A stretch of DNA of 64,000 bases from Euryodendron excelsum (GCA_033060915.1 CM065396.1:7331001-7395000), one strand, 5' to 3'. Numbered from the stretch's first letter, positions 1 through 13,603 are shown. Program-made: numbers and translations. The notes: generated by a model not told the origin, from the letters alone.

Positions 1-2588
1 TTTCAATACATTTCCAAAAAAAATCTTCTTTCCAAAATTGTTTTCTAAAAACTTCCTCCAAAAATCTATTTTCCAAAACTTCTCTTTTTAAACCCCTTTC
101 TAAAACGCTCTCTTCAAAGTCCACTTTCCAAAAACGTTCCCTCGGTTTCCTTCCTAGAAAATGCCTTCCTTAAAATTCACTTTCCTAAAAACTCTTTCCA
201 AAAAACTTCTTCTAAAAATCTTTCCAAAAACTCTCCTCAAAATTCACTTTCTAAAAACACTCCCTAAGTTCACTTTCCTAAAAACTCTCTCCAACAATCT
301 CCTTCCAAAGATCTTTCTAAAATACTCTATTTCCAAAATCTTCTCTCTAGAAACGCCTCTCTAAGATTTCCTTCCAAAAACTTGTTTGCAAAAACACACT
401 TTCCAAAAACTCTTTCCTTAGAGCCCAAGTCAAGCCCTAGAGCTAACAATTAGGAAACCCTAATTTTCTTCCCAAAAACATGGTTTCAAACTTGCCTTAA
501 AACCTAGATTTCCAAAACCCCCTGTTTTCTACATCAAAATTACATATTTCCAAAATCTCTTCTCTACGTCAAAACTATAGTTTTCCAAATCTAGGGTTTC
601 TGAAACCTCCCTTTTCAAATCCTTGTCAAATCCAATCTTCCCTTTAGGAAACCAAATCTCATCTTCCCTTTAGGAAACCAAATCCAATCTCCCCTTTAGG
701 ACACCAAATCCAATCTCCCGTTTAGGAAACTAGATCCAATCCTCCGTTTTTGGAAACAAAATCAAATTTTCTCTTTTAGAAACAAAATCCAATCCCTTCC
801 TAATCCAAATCTTTCCTAATTCAACCCCTTCCTAATCTTCTACTTTCCTAAATCTTAAGTCTCCAAAACTTGAACATAAAAATCTTTCTTAAATTCTAAA
901 ATTCAATTTTCAAATCTTTCCTAATTCTACCCCTTTTCAAATTTAATTTTCCAAATCTAAGTTTTCAAATCTTTCCTAAACTCAAACCTTTCCTCATCTC
1001 AAAATTTTCTAAAACTCAAACTTTAAAGCTTTCTAAATCCTAAACTTTCTAAATTTCAAATCTTTTCGAATACAAAACTTTCTAAATTTGAAACTTTCTT
1101 AAGTTAAATCTTTCTAAATTCTAAACATTCCAATTTCGAATCTTTCCAAAATTCTAAACTTTCCTAAACTTCAAATCTTTCTAAATCTAAAACCTTTCTT
1201 AATTCAAAACTTTCCTAAGTTGAAACTTTCTAAATTCAAAACTTTCCAATTTCAAAACTTTCTTAAAACGAAATATTTCCTATTTCAAAACTTTCTTAAT
1301 CCAACACTTTCCTAATTCAAAAACTTTGCCAATTCGAAATCTTTCCTAAATTGACATTTTCCTAATTCAAACTTTTTCTAATTCAAAACTTTCCTAAAAC
1401 GGAACTTTCCTAAAAGGACACTTTCTTATTTTGAAATTTTCCTAATTTGAACCTTTCCTAAATCTAATCTTTTCTAAAACTCTTTCAAGTCAAGTCGAAT
1501 CTTTCTTAAATCCTTCTGAGTCAAATCTTTCCTAAGTCTCCTCTCTTTCCTAAGTCTAGGTTTCCTAAACCTTGATCTTTCCAAAACAAATTCAAATCTT
1601 TCCTCTAAGTTCTATCTTTCTCAATCAAAGTCTAATCTTTTCACTTCCAAATTTCAAATTCCAATTTTCTATCCTAAATTCAAATCAAATCCAAATTCCA
1701 ATTCAAATTCTTTTTCTAATCAAACCTTCTATCTTCTATTAGACTCTTGTCCGAACTATGACTGACCTGATTCCTCCAAAAGGATACGTAGGCAACTCTC
1801 ATGGGTGCAGTCACCACATTTTTCAAGTTTCTATTTCCACAACCTTTTTCAAATCTCAAATTCCATAACTGCCTTCCAATTTCCAATTTTATGTTCTGTT
1901 TTCAATTTCCAAAAAATCTATTCTCAATTTCCAATTTCTAAAACTTTCCAATTTCAAAACCTATCTTTCAAATCCATTCCAATCTCTTTTCAAATCAAAT
2001 CAAACTCTTTTCAAATCTATTTTCTAACTCTCTTCTATAGCACTTGCATATCATGCATCATGTTAGTTTCTTTTCAAACATTGTTTTTCAAAGTGAATAG
2101 GATTGGACATTGGTTAATTGAAGACTCTCATAGGTGAATCTAGGGTAGATTGACATGTAGGTACCTAAAGGGCGGGGTAGGGTGATGGCTTAGTGTGTTT
2201 TCCCTACGCGTAACCAACCTCCGAACCTAGGATCACTAATTTTAAGACCAAAATGAAGTTATTTTTCAAAAAGGGCTTAAATGTTTTCCAAAGGTTGCCA
2301 AACAACCTGTTTTCTTAAAAACTCTCTCTTAAGGAGATATTTTCAAATTTGTTTTCCAAAACCCTAAGTGTGGTCTTCGGATTATGCTTAGTTTTTAGGT
2401 GACCTAACTCACCTTAATCAAGTTAGGTGACAACTCCAAATCTTTTCTAATGGCCCTTTATTCAAATCAATTTTCAATTCAAACCTAGTCGCACTCATTC
2501 TTCTAGGAGGGTGAGTTCTAATGAGAGAGTACAGTGTTTTTCTCGCTTGTGTGTGTATTCCTCGAGTACGAAAAATCTGGGCGAGACA
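1..2588 (+). mobile_element. LTR, 3' part, plus orientation, cut by window start
   Basis: This matches the second half of the solo LTR at 23536-28722. It has the long G-poor tract of TTTCCTAAA/TTCAAAAC-like text (1-1740), then the conserved block with GGATACGTAGGCAA near 1785, then the terminal block ending in CTGGGCGAGACA at 2588. It is not followed by a primer-binding site (the next bases are AATGTCC), so it is a 3' LTR or a solo LTR, not a 5' LTR. AATGT at 2589-2593 would be the right target duplication; the left one is outside the window. Confidence 0.85.
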
Positions 2589-3155
2589 AATGTCCTTAGA
2601 AAGATTTGTACATATGCTTTAAATATCATTGGTAGCAATCAAGACACTTCAAGAATGCATATAACTATCAAAAATTATCATTGTAGCAAAATTTTAAAAA
2701 ATCTTTTTTAGAGCAAGTGGTTTGACCTAATGCTTGGGGCTTTGTATAGCAAAGCTCAGGGTGTAGGGTCGAAACCTAATTGTTTCCCTAATATCACAAA
2801 CTATTACCTATCCTTGAAGGAAAACATATATATTCTCTATAGGTAGTTAATAAAATGCAAGAAACAAAGAATGTCCCTAGAAAGATGTGTACATATGCTC
2901 TAAATGTCACTTTGATAGCAGTCAAGACACTTCAAGAATACATATAACTATCAGAAATTATCATTGGAGCAAAATTTTAAGAAATCTTTTTTAAAGCAAG
3001 TGGTTTGTCCTAGTGCCCAGGGCTTTGCATAGCAAAGCTTGGGGTGTAGGGTTTGAACCTAATTGTTTCCCTAATATCACAAACTATTACCTATCCTTGA
3101 AAAAAAAAACATATATATTCTCTATAGGTAGTTTAAACAAATGCAAGAAATAAAG
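2589..3155. repeat. Tandem duplication, period about 281 bp, with tRNA-like boxes
   Basis: The stretch beginning AATGTCC at 2589 is repeated from 2870 with small changes. Both copies end near a stretch containing TCTATAGGTAGTT. Each holds a segment (about 2708-2780 and 2998-3062) with an A-box-like AGTGGTTTG and a B-box-like GGGT(T/C)(T/G)(G/A)AACC, the layout of a tRNA-derived SINE head. The LTR end at 2588 lies exactly at the start of copy 1. No protein-coding frame is convincing. Confidence 0.7.
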
Positions 3156-4004
3156 TCAGCTTCAAAGTCGAAATTAGTGTTCAAAATTTTTGAAGATGGT
3201 TACATTTATAATCCTAGTGCTGGCTGCACGCATGATGCATGTGTGAGCTTTTGTAAGTTACAAATAAATAGTAAAAAAAAAAGATAGAAACTGTACAGGT
3301 CCCTTTCTTAATTTTATATTATTTTACTATTACCACAATCCCGTTACCTTCAATTGTATTCAATGAAAATCATGTCACTTTAATCTTGTTGCAAACCAAT
3401 CTAAACTACTATATGGTTCTACGTGTGAATGGTCTCTAAGTCCATGCAGGAATGTATTTTCATACTGAGGGGAGGCAAAAGACACAAAACATGAATTGTC
3501 ACATGATTAAAAAAAATAATTTAATAACATACATTAGGTACAAAAATACCATGAACGATGAATGAATAACCTGGTACAAAAATACCATGAACCTCTTTTT
3601 TTTTTTTTTCAATGAAAACCATAGGAAATATTTGGAGAAGATGGAAAGAGAACATATGATAAATAGGCTTTTTAAACCTAAATTTTTCTAATGAAACCCT
3701 AGTATTTGGTTTTATTTTTCCTAACTTTTTCTTTTTCATCACCCAAGCCTAGATCTGCCTTAAGTTCATATCTTTTCATTTGTAATTGTGGGTCATATAA
3801 GTACTGTCATTAAAAATGTAAATTTGAATCATCTCTATTGGGTTCATGGCATTTGAACAATTGAACAAATAAAAAATACCATAAACTTAATCACTTTATT
3901 AAATTAGTAGTACAAAGTTACATGAGGTAAGGGTGAAGGCACATGTGATCAGCTATCAGATTTTGTGCTACTAACGTAACAATTTTATTAATTTTTTTAT
4001 AGGT

Positions 4005-4605
4005 AAAACCTGCTGAAGTTCCCTTCTCACACTAGTTTTGTACAATCTACATGAGCGTACTAATTTCATTTATTTTTCATGTAATATTTTTGGGTCATAA
4101 TTAGTGTCACTACTTAAAAAATATTGCATGTTATGGTTAAGCAGTCATATTTGTTTTTTTTTATATGTAGAACCTAGTGAAGTTTTATTCTCACACCAGT
4201 CTTGTACAATCTACATAAATGTTCTAAGCACAAATCATGTTTGACCTTGTAAGTAGAAGTCATAACCAAGCATTCAGAAATTGATAATAAGGCATTAAGC
4301 AATAAATATGTTGTCCAACTCCTATATATCTCTATACCATTCAATTTAATAAGGGAAAAAATACTCAGAAATCCAGTCAAAGATTATCAATGCTTGTCAA
4401 GTGGAATTGTTTTGCTGAAAGAAAGAAAGATCCAAATTGTCAGTTAAGTTTTCTGAGTTGTGTTTTAGTTGTTATTTACCTATCATCTAATAAGCATTAT
4501 ACCATGCAATTTAATAAGGAAAAACATACCTAGAAATCCAGTCAAAGATTGTTGATGCTTGCTAGAGTGAAATTGTTTTGCTGAAAGAAAGAAAGTGAAG
4601 GTAAA
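4005..4605. repeat. Diverged tandem repeats, about 165-bp spacing
   Basis: Text around TCTCACACTAGTTTTGTAC (about 4026) recurs as TCTCACACCAGTCTTGTAC (about 4189). Text around AGAAATCCAGTCAAAGATT (about 4358) recurs at about 4532, each followed by TTGTTTTGCTGAAAGAAAG. The spacings are similar (about 163-174 bp), which suggests old tandem duplication of one unit. Confidence 0.65.
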
Positions 4606-5339
4606 CAATTTTAATAAGTAGAATATACGTGAACGTTCCAAAGCACAAAAAATAATCCAATATGGGCATACATTGGCATCCCTCTGGATCTCCTCATGAA
4701 GAATTCCAAGAATTTGGGTTCTCAAACTCCTTTGTATATCCTCTCCTTTGCTTCTCTCTCTCTAACCAAAAAAAGTAAGCTACAATAGTCCATATTCAAC
4801 TAGCCTAATAGGGGCCTTTATATATCAAAATTGGAACAGGAAAAAAAAAAAAGGTGAGGAGAAGATAGGAGGTTGAATTGTTGACTAAAGGTTTGCAGCC
4901 TTGTTCCTGAACCAAATAAGAACAAATTACTGTGCATCACCATTAAAGAAGCCACCATCACGAAATCACCACCGGCCAACCCCCATCTACACCCAACAAC
5001 ACAAACAATTCCACCCCTTTCAGCATTGACTTACAAACTACAAAGCATGATGTGAGGTAATTAACCCCAAACTGACCATCACCATTAACACTACTGTGTA
5101 TCTCCACATTCAATGATAAAAAAAACCCCACTGTTCATCACCGATTAAACAATAAGGGTTACCGGAGACAATAACCTTGTTGATGCTTGCTTGGTGTATT
5201 ACTTATGTGGGTACAATGAATTAACCACTAACAGAAAATTCAATTGGTTTATTATGATTATTTTCAAGACAATATATATAGTTTATGCTTGGCGTTAACA
5301 ACATAAATAATGTGATGCATATCATTGGCGTTTGTGATA

Positions 5340-5625
5340 CATACCCACAAAAAGCAATGGTTGGCCTTAGACCCGTCCAAAGTAATGATGAAAACCTGGA
5401 CGCAGCACAGTCATGGTCGTGTTGAAGTTTTCGAAGAAGACGATGACATCCAGAGTTCGTAATAGGTAGGATGTTTTTTATACATACCCGTAGAAACCAA
5501 TGGTTGGCCTGCGAACACCCATCCAAAGTAATGATGAAAACCTAATGAGAGGGACGCAGCACAGTCATGGTAATGTTGAAGTTTTCGAAGAAGACGATGA
5601 CATCCAGAGTTTGTAACAGGTAGAA
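5340..5625. repeat. Tandem duplication of about 143 bp
   Basis: Two adjacent copies share CATACCC..., CAATGGTTGGCCT, CCAAAGTAATGATGAAAACC, GACGCAGCACAGTCATGG and GAAGACGATGACATCCAGAG. The first runs about 5340-5483 and the second about 5484-5625. Short minus-strand open frames across them are by-products of the repeat; no protein family is recognised. Confidence 0.8.
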
Positions 5626-7004
5626 GTGTGGAGTCGTCAAACACGCAAAAATTGTTACATGGGATAGTAGTTATCTACAAACATTCAAAAATTGCTGAAC
5701 CAATTTACTATCTTATCCTCAAAGTTAATATCTGTAAGTTATTTTATACAAAATTTCCCTTATTTATTTCGAGTGAAAGGAATGCAGGTGATGTCATTTG
5801 TTGTAATTTGATGGGCTTTTTGGTCTGAACGAAAATGTGACACAATTTTGAATTTGGAGCTTCCCCGACTTTACCAAATCCCAGTGTTTGTTTTATAATA
5901 GTATAGATATATCTCTATATATTTGATTTTATAAAATATTTATGCCCACAGTAGACTGAAGAAATTTTAACCCACACGTACAAGAGTAAACTCAATATAT
6001 TTCTTGCATGTTTCAAGAAAATGGCTCCCCAGCTGCAAGTGTTATACAATTTTCATATATATCTTGCAATAGTTAATAATAGGTTGTTAATGTTGAGACT
6101 TGTCCTCCATAAAAAGTTTTTAGAGCTTTTCTTATCTTTTTAGAAGCTTAAACACTCTACTAAGGTAACTTAAAATAGAAATGTTTTGAGTGAAAATTTG
6201 GTAGTTTGCATCATACATGCACATGGAAAGGCACTGGTGTCTCGCATGACGAGCTTGGCACATGGCCAAGTGGCATGTAAGTGCTTGAAATTAATAAAAA
6301 TAGTATTGATTGTTCATTTGAAATAAACAGTTACAACTATTTGAATTTTAACTTAAAAGCCACATTTATACCTTTTAATTGTGCATAAATTATGAGTCTG
6401 TGTTCGTTCTTTCTCTCTCTAAAGTTCCAGTCTATAAAATATAACTTTCTTTATGAGAATTTTTGAAGTAAACAATTCTCAAATATTCTTGTTTGATTTT
6501 CAGAGTGTTTGTTTATTATATTTTGAAGTAAATTGCCTATAACCATACAGCAACATAACGGGAGCTAGTATCATTTTAGAGGAAGTGTCTATTGATACGC
6601 ATAAAAATAATTGTAATTGTAATTGTAATTCTAATTCTTACTCACAGTTTTTTTCTAATAATAAGTCTAGTCAAGTTGTTGCTTTCAAGCACTTGTCTTA
6701 AATGATCAAGTACTAGTGAAAACGATGCATTATGTAATGATAGAAATACTTATAGTTGGCAATATATATTGTACCAGTCAGCATATCATTTTTGTCATTT
6801 GTATATATTGGTATCAGTGCACTATGATGTACCGTTTCAGATTCATCGTCATAAATATTTTATACTTATATGTTCTTACCAAATATTTACTTACAAGATT
6901 TAAATATTTACTTACAAGAATTGATATCAAGGTTACCACCTATGTTAATTTTCATTCAATATTAGACTATTTTAAGATAATGTAAACATGTTTTTCAACC
7001 TTAG

Positions 7005-7046
7005 TATACATATATATATATATATATATATATATGCATATATATA
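7005..7046. repeat. TA dinucleotide microsatellite
   Basis: An almost uninterrupted (TA)n run with one GCA break, in AT-rich DNA. Confidence 0.95.
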
Positions 7047-9569
7047 ACTACTTAAAAGACATATTAGCTGTTTAGTATTTGTTTAACACAAGTTTTAATA
7101 AATATATATCACTAAAAATAATAATAAAAAAATATTAACTTTGAAACCAATTACATAGAATTCAGTACCAAAAAATAATAATAATTAATTATTTTTAAAA
7201 AAATTACACAAAATTTGGTCTTGTCCAATAAATTCGGTATATATGGCAGGTACCACCTATTATAGCCAATATTAACTATTATTGGCTAGTACCTTAATTG
7301 GTATGGAACTCACTCTTGTTGGAACAATTTGCCTGATACGATATGGTATTAATGACGATGATAATATTAGCTGGTGAAATACCAATTACAGTTCTAGCAC
7401 TTTTCTAAAGATGACAGGGACCAGAGGGTAAAAAAAGTGCAGTGATTTTGTCGCGAGAAATTATTTAATGCTCCTGGAATTGTTAAGAATTTATACTAAA
7501 AGACATGCTTTGTGTAATGCCTTTAGTATTTATAAATAAATTAGTTAGTCTATTTTAATGAGATTTGTGTAAGTAATGTTTGCCTTGCATAATTTATTGA
7601 TTATGCATGTGTGTCTCTTATTCTATATAGTAGATGATCTGGTATCTAAAGTACGACTTACACACGGAAGATCAGATCATTGGTTTTTATGTAATATAAA
7701 CTTATCATTCACAGTCTTAGATAGAACTAGATACACCATCAATTAGATTGTAGCACAAGGTTTTAATAGACCTGTCTTGACAATGAAGAATGGTATACTT
7801 CCAACTCGTTGCACTAGTACACTGTAATATCCCGAACCTCTATTTATTTAAATTAATGTGCATTTATAGTGTTGTGTTATTTATGCTAGTTATTGCATCA
7901 TTGGGGTAAAGAATGACCAATCAAAGACTATGTTGTAACTTGAACCTTTGAGGTGAGACACATGGTATTATTTCCCATGTGTATCATCTTATATACACTT
8001 ATGCACACACACTCTCACTAAACACACACACCCAACCAATAGAGAAGGAGAGCGAAGAGAAAAAGAGGAAGGAGAAGGAGAAGGGGAGCTTGGAGAGCCT
8101 CATACCAAACCAAAAGAGGTCATTTGAAGACTTAGGCAAGCTTGAAGGAGGTAAGTTCCATTCTTTATACAAAATTGTATATGTATATGTATCTATCTTG
8201 GTGGATTGTGTTGGGTAATTGTATATATGCATTTAGGAGTGTTGTTGTTGAGTTTAGGGGACCCATTGGGTCCTAATCACTTGATTTTGAGAGCTTGAAG
8301 CTCATTTGTTGGGGGTTGGGGTTGAGGTTGAGAAAAACCCCCAATTTGAGAGCATGTTAGGGTTTTGAATTCTTTCTCTAGATCCCTTTGTTTTAATTGT
8401 TCTTTCTCCCTCATTTTAAGTTATTGTCATCCTTATGAGCTAATCTTTGAGCTCTAAGAGTATTGGGAAGGTTTGGTTATGTTTGGAGGGGTTTTAGTTG
8501 AGTTTTGTAGTTTTGGTTCAAACTTTGGTTGCTGCCCAGAACTAGGCATTCGAACCCTCGATATAGTGTTTGAACGGTATGAGGAAGAAGGCCAGGCGTT
8601 CAAACTCCCTTGAGGGGCATTCGAATAGTCAAAGAAGGTGGTTTCCATTTTTTTGCCTGGCGTTCGAACTTCCCTTTGGGCATTCAAACGCCCAGTTCAT
8701 TTTGGCTGGCGTTCGAACTCCCTGAATGGGTGTTCGAATAGTCTGTAGCTTCGGCACTGTTTAGTAAAATAGGCATAACTTTCTCTAGAAAACTCAGATT
8801 GATATACCGTTTAAAGCATTGGAAAGTAGACTCATAGACCTTTGTACTCATATAAAGTTTGCACTCTAATTCCCTACATATTGAGAGTTATGGAAGTTTA
8901 AATTTGACTTAAAATCTATGCCACTGACATTATTTTCCAGAATTTTAGTCCATTTCTTGTGAGGCATAACTTCTTCAGCCGAAATGTGTTTTTAAGCTAT
9001 GACATATCAAATTAAAGGCTTTAAGCTTACTTTCATATGGAACTAGCCTTGTGTGTGAATCCTTTGTTCGGGGTGGTTGGGCCGCGATGAAAGGATCAAT
9101 GTTCTGGGTTTCATACTTCACCCTCAACCTTATGTTCTCGTTTTACATTGGGGCCTTGCCCTAGAGTTAGTCTCGCTCTTCCATGGTGAGAGTGAGGTGT
9201 TGTTGAGTCGGGGTTGAGGGACTTATGTGTTTAGCCTCGGTTTACGTGTTATTGCTTTGCCTTATAGTCTTGTATTTATGTTTCTATACTTCCATGTGCA
9301 TTTTGTGTAGAAACACCTTGTTTAGCACCCGTTCTATCAGAGAGAGGTGAGTAACGATATACCATGAGTAAGACCTATTACTCTCCAAATGCTTTCCAAT
9401 TCAATTACATTTCATGCATTTCTTCCATTTATTCAATACATCAATGATTACGTTCAGGTATGAATGTTATACTTTGAATTATATACGAACCTTATCTTTG
9501 ATATGAATTACAACCTCTGGACTAGAACGTTCACATAAAGTAGATGTAAGATTCCTAACGTACGACTCT

Positions 9570-9735
9570 AACTCAAGGTCTTTTCATGGTAAGACTTTAA
9601 TCTAGCCTGATAGTCCTAAGATGGGGGGCATGAAATAAACCATCGACATGTAAGGTCTTTCGTGGCAAGACCCTAAACTAGTAACGATGGTCCTACGGTA
9701 GGGGATACAAAATAATCTATCGCCATGTTGGGAGA
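9570..9735. repeat. Two diverged copies of an 'AAGGTCTTT..GGTAAGAC' unit
   Basis: AAGGTCTTTTCATGGTAAGAC (about 9572) and AAGGTCTTTCGTGGCAAGAC (about 9651) each head a unit of about 80 bp. Each continues with a GGTCCTA-like segment, a G-rich run and AATAA(A/T)C(C/T)ATCG. The pair lies inside the candidate LTR of another family. Confidence 0.6.
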
Positions 9736-9754
9736 TGTCCCTTGGCTTGAAAGT

Positions 9755-10147
9755 CTAGATGTGACCTTTATGGTTATTATAACTGAGCATAGCTCTTATG
9801 ATTGATATAAAAAGCCTATGTGTGACCTTTATGGTCATCATAACTGAGCCTAGCTCTTATGATTGGCCTAAAGCACTCTACGTGTTGATGACTGAGCGTA
9901 GCACTTAATGACTAAGTCTCGTCTCACGATTGAGCCCTACTCTTATGATTGGCTTAAAGCACTCTATGTTGCTAATGACTGAGCGTAACCTTTAATGACT
10001 GAACCTAGCTCTCATGAATGGCCTAAAGAGCCTATGTGTGACCTTTATGGTTACTATCTTGGCCTAAAAAGCCCTATGTGTGCCATGCGGCTGAGGCCAA
10101 GCACCCAAAAAGGGGTAGGCAGGTGCGAGCCAAAGCAGACAATCTAA
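9755..10147. repeat. Tandem repeats flanking element 1, left side
   Basis: Short diverged repeats of the type TGACCTTTATGGTTA, CTTATGATTGGCCTAAAG and ATGACTGAGC run to about 10045. One unit of the 91-bp array seen at 60946-61380 follows (GGCCTAAAAAGCC ... GCAGACAATCTAA). Element 1 inserted inside this array. Confidence 0.75.
10143..10147. other. Target-site duplication TCTAA of element 1, left copy
   Basis: TCTAA directly precedes the LTR terminus TGTCGCGCCC at 10148. The same five bases directly follow the other LTR at 60946-60950. This pairs these two LTRs as the ends of one insertion. Confidence 0.9.
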
Positions 10148-13100
10148 TGTCGCGCCCAGATTTTTCGCACTCAAGGAATACTCACTCAAGTGGGAAAAAC
10201 ACTGTACTCTCTCGTTAGAACTCACCCTCCTAGAAGAATGAGTGCGACTAGGTTTGAATTGAAAATAGGTTTGAATAAAGGGCTTTTGAAAAAGATTCGG
10301 AGTCGCCACCTAACTTGATTAAGGTGAGTTAGGTCACCTAAAAACTAAGCATAATCCGAAAACTACACTTAGGGTTTTTGGAAAACGATTTGAAAATATC
10401 TCCTCAAGAGAGGATTTTTAAGAAAAACAGGTTGTTTGGCAACCTTTGGAAAACATTTAGCCCTTTTTGAAAAATAACTCCTTTTGGTCTTTGAAAACAG
10501 TGATTCTAAATTCGGAGATTGGTTACGTGTAGGGAAGACGCACTAAGCCATCACCCAACCCCGCCCTTTCGGTACCTACATGTCAATCTACCCTAGGTTC
10601 ACCTATGAGAGTCTTCAACTAACTATTGGCCAATCCTATCCACTTTGAAAAATAATACTTGAAAAGAAACTAACATGATGCATGATATGCAAGTGCAAGG
10701 AAAGAGAATGGAAAAATAGATTTGGAAAAAGATTAATTTGATGTGAAAATAGACTTGAAGAGATGGAATTGAAATTGAAAAGTTTGAAAATTTGGAAATA
10801 GAATTTTGAAAATAGAAATTTTGAAATTGGAATTTTGAAAATAGATTGGAATTTGAGATTTGGAAAGATTTTGGAAACTGCACCCATGAGGGTGGAATTG
10901 AAAGTTTGAAAAGTGCTGTGACCGCACCTATGAAGGTTGCCTACGTATCCCGTTGGGGGAATCAGGTCAGTCATAGTTCAGACAAGAGTCCGATTGAAAA
11001 GAGATTGATTTGAAGAGAGAGATTGGATTGGAAGAAAGAGATTGAATTGAAAATTGGACTTGATTTGAGATTAGAATAGGAGATTGGAAATTGGAATTGA
11101 GAAGATTGGACTTGCTTTGGAAAGATTGATTTTGGAAAGACTTGGTTTTGGGAAGATGGAGGTTTAGGAAACCTAGACTTAGGAAAGGTAGGAGACCTAG
11201 GAAAGACTTGAGATTAAGAAAGATTTGACTCGAACGTTGGACTTGGAAGATTTGGAAGGATTGGATTTTAGGAAATGTTCGAATTCGAAAAGGTCTGAAT
11301 TAGGAAAGTTTCGAATTAGGAAAGTTTCATTTTGGAAAGTTTCAAACTAAGAAAGTTTTGAATTAGGAAAGTTTCATTTTTGGAAGGTTCCAACTTAGGA
11401 AAGTTTTGAATTTGGAATGTTTTGACTTAGGAAAGTTTTGAAAATTGGAAAGTTTTGAAATAGGGAAGTTTTGAAAATTGGAAAGTTTAGAAAACAAGGA
11501 AGTTTTGAAAGAAAGTTTTGAGTTTAGAAAAGTTTTAGATTTGAAAAGATTTAAAAGTTTTGGAAAGCTTAGAATTTGGGAAGATTTAGGTTTAGAAAGA
11601 TTTAACTTAAGAAAGTTTCAAATTTAGAAAGTTTTGAGTTTGGAAAGATTTGAAATTTAGAAAGTTTAAGATTTAGAAAGTTTTAGGGTTTTAGAAAATC
11701 TTAAGATTAGGAAAGGTTTGGATTTAGGAGAGGTTTGAAAACTTAGGTTTGAAAAGTTAAGATTTGAAAAGAGGGTAGAATTAGGAAAGAGTTGGATTAG
11801 GGAAGATTTGGAAACTTAATGTTTAAAGAAAGATTTGAAAATTTTAGGAAATTTACGATTTAGGAAAGTGGAACTTTAGGAAGGATTTGAATTAGGAAAG
11901 AGTTGGATTATGATAGAATTGGATTTGGTTTCTAAAAGAAAATGTTTAATTTTGTTTCCAAAAATGGAGGATAGGATCTAGTTTCCTAAACAGGTAAATT
12001 AGATTTAGTTTCCTAAAGGGAAGATAGGACTTGGCAAAGATTTGGAAAAGGATGTTTCTAGAAACCCTAGATTCAGAAAATTATAGTTTCGACATAAAAA
12101 ATAGGTTTTGAAAACATGTATCATTTGGATGTGAAGACAAGAGGTTTTGGAAACCTAGGTTTGGGGCAAAATTTGAAAATCATATTTTTGGAAAGAAAAT
12201 TAGGGTTTCCTAATTGTGGATTCTAGGGCTTGACTTGGGCTCTAAGAAAAGAGAATTTTTGGAAAGTGCGTTTTTAGAAACGAAGGATTTCTAGAAGGGA
12301 ATCCTAGGGAGGAGTTTTTGGAAAGTGAATTTGAAGATAGAATTTTTGGAAAAAGATTTTAAAGAGAAGGAGTTTTGGAAAGTGTGTTTTTGGAAACGTA
12401 GATTTTAGAAGGAAAATCCTATAGGGGAATTTCTGGAAGGAAGATTTTGGAAAAGAGAGTTTTTGGAAAGATTTTTGAAGAGAGTTTTTCTAGGAAAGAG
12501 ACCTATGGAACGTTTTTGGAAAGTGGACTTTAAAGAGTGCGTTTTGGAAAGGAGTTGAAAAAGGGAGTTTTGAAAAATAGATTTTGGAGGGAGTCTTTGA
12601 AAACAATTTTGAAGAGGAGAGTTTTAGGAAAGTATACTGAAAGAGATTTTTTTAGGAAGAGATTTGAAAAGAAAGTTTTTAGAAGGTATGAAAACGTCTC
12701 ACTTTCCTAAAACGATTCTAACCATAAGAAGGCTAGAACCACTTTAAGAAAGTGGTTTTAAAAACAACAAGGGATGAAAATATGGACCATGTTGGTCACT
12801 TTGAATGTAACACTTTCCTAAAGCAACCCTAGCCATGGAAAAGCTAGAATCACCCTAGGATTGTGATTTTGAAAACAAGTTTTTAGAAAAGAGGATTTTG
12901 ATACAATATTGAAAACAAGTTTGAAAACGATTTTGAAAACGAGTTCGAAAACGAATTTTGGAAGATGCAAGATCATGATATGCACAATGCAATTTTGGGG
13001 TCGTGAACATACAAGGTTAAGGCTTCACCACATAATCAAGGGGGCTGGACCCACGTGGTCTCTGGTTTGACTAGAAGAAAGCCTCCGACACGGTGACTCT

Positions 13101-13580
13101 CCAATAGCCTAATCCTACACATGGATCGGGAATCCCCTTGTTTCAAGCATGCAAAGAAAGGGGGGAAAGAGATGGGGGATTAAAATAGAGAAAACTCAAG
13201 TGGGTTAGGAGAGAGAAGAGAGAGGGGGGGAAGTGCGAAAATTAAAATAGGGAGCCTACCATATGTCTTGTTATTTTGCGCGCCTTGCTTTCTTCGGTCT
13301 TCGGTCTTCGGTCTTCGTCTTGATTTTCATCTTCAATCTTCAAGAGTTGTCTTCAAGCTTTAGATGACAGCTCTTCTAGTCTTCGAAGGATGGTTGAAGG
13401 CAAGTGTATGAGTGTGTGGGAGTGTGTATGAGTGTATAGGAGGCTAGGGTTTAATGTATGGTGGCTAGGGTTTGGAAAACCTAAGGAGGCTAGGGCTCTT
13501 GGAGTGTTCGAGCTCTGTATATCGAACTATATGATTTTTAGGTTGAATTTGCGGATCCTTTTCACGTTGAATGAGGCTCT

Positions 13581-13590
13581 GTATTTATAG
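13581..13590 (-). promoter_or_regulatory. TATA box of element 1 3' LTR
   Basis: CTATAAATAC on the minus strand, within a stretch conserved in all six LTR copies that span it. It lies just downstream of the GGCGCC palindromes and upstream of the AAACCCTAG boxes, so it likely sets the start of the LTR transcript (inference). Confidence 0.7.
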
Positions 13591-13603
13591 AGGTTGGACA
13601 ACA

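Larger units (their letters stand above)
3156..7822. other. AT-rich region with no recognisable gene
   Basis: Only short open frames occur, none with a domain I recognise. The region holds poly-A/T runs, two diverged tandem duplications (listed separately) and a TA microsatellite. It may be degraded repeats or intergenic DNA. Nothing supports a conserved gene, RNA gene or promoter here. Confidence 0.6.
7823..10147 (+). mobile_element. Candidate LTR of another family, left part
   Basis: The stretch opens with TGTAATATCCCGAACC, a typical plant gypsy LTR start, followed by a GA-rich transcript-like segment (8040-8100). The matching right part would be 60951-62729, ending AGGTCGGGACA. Together they make about 4.1 kb, split by element 1. 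The flanks (TACAC at 7818-7822, ATTTT at 62730-62734) do not form a target-site duplication, and I see neither PBS nor PPT. It could be a degraded solo LTR or my termini may be wrong. A repeated GTTCGAACNCC-like motif occurs at about 8550-8735. Confidence 0.4.

Noticed and set aside
7979..8232. Frames on both strands in a GA-rich segment
   Set aside because: Low-complexity purine-rich text in a candidate LTR; no family.
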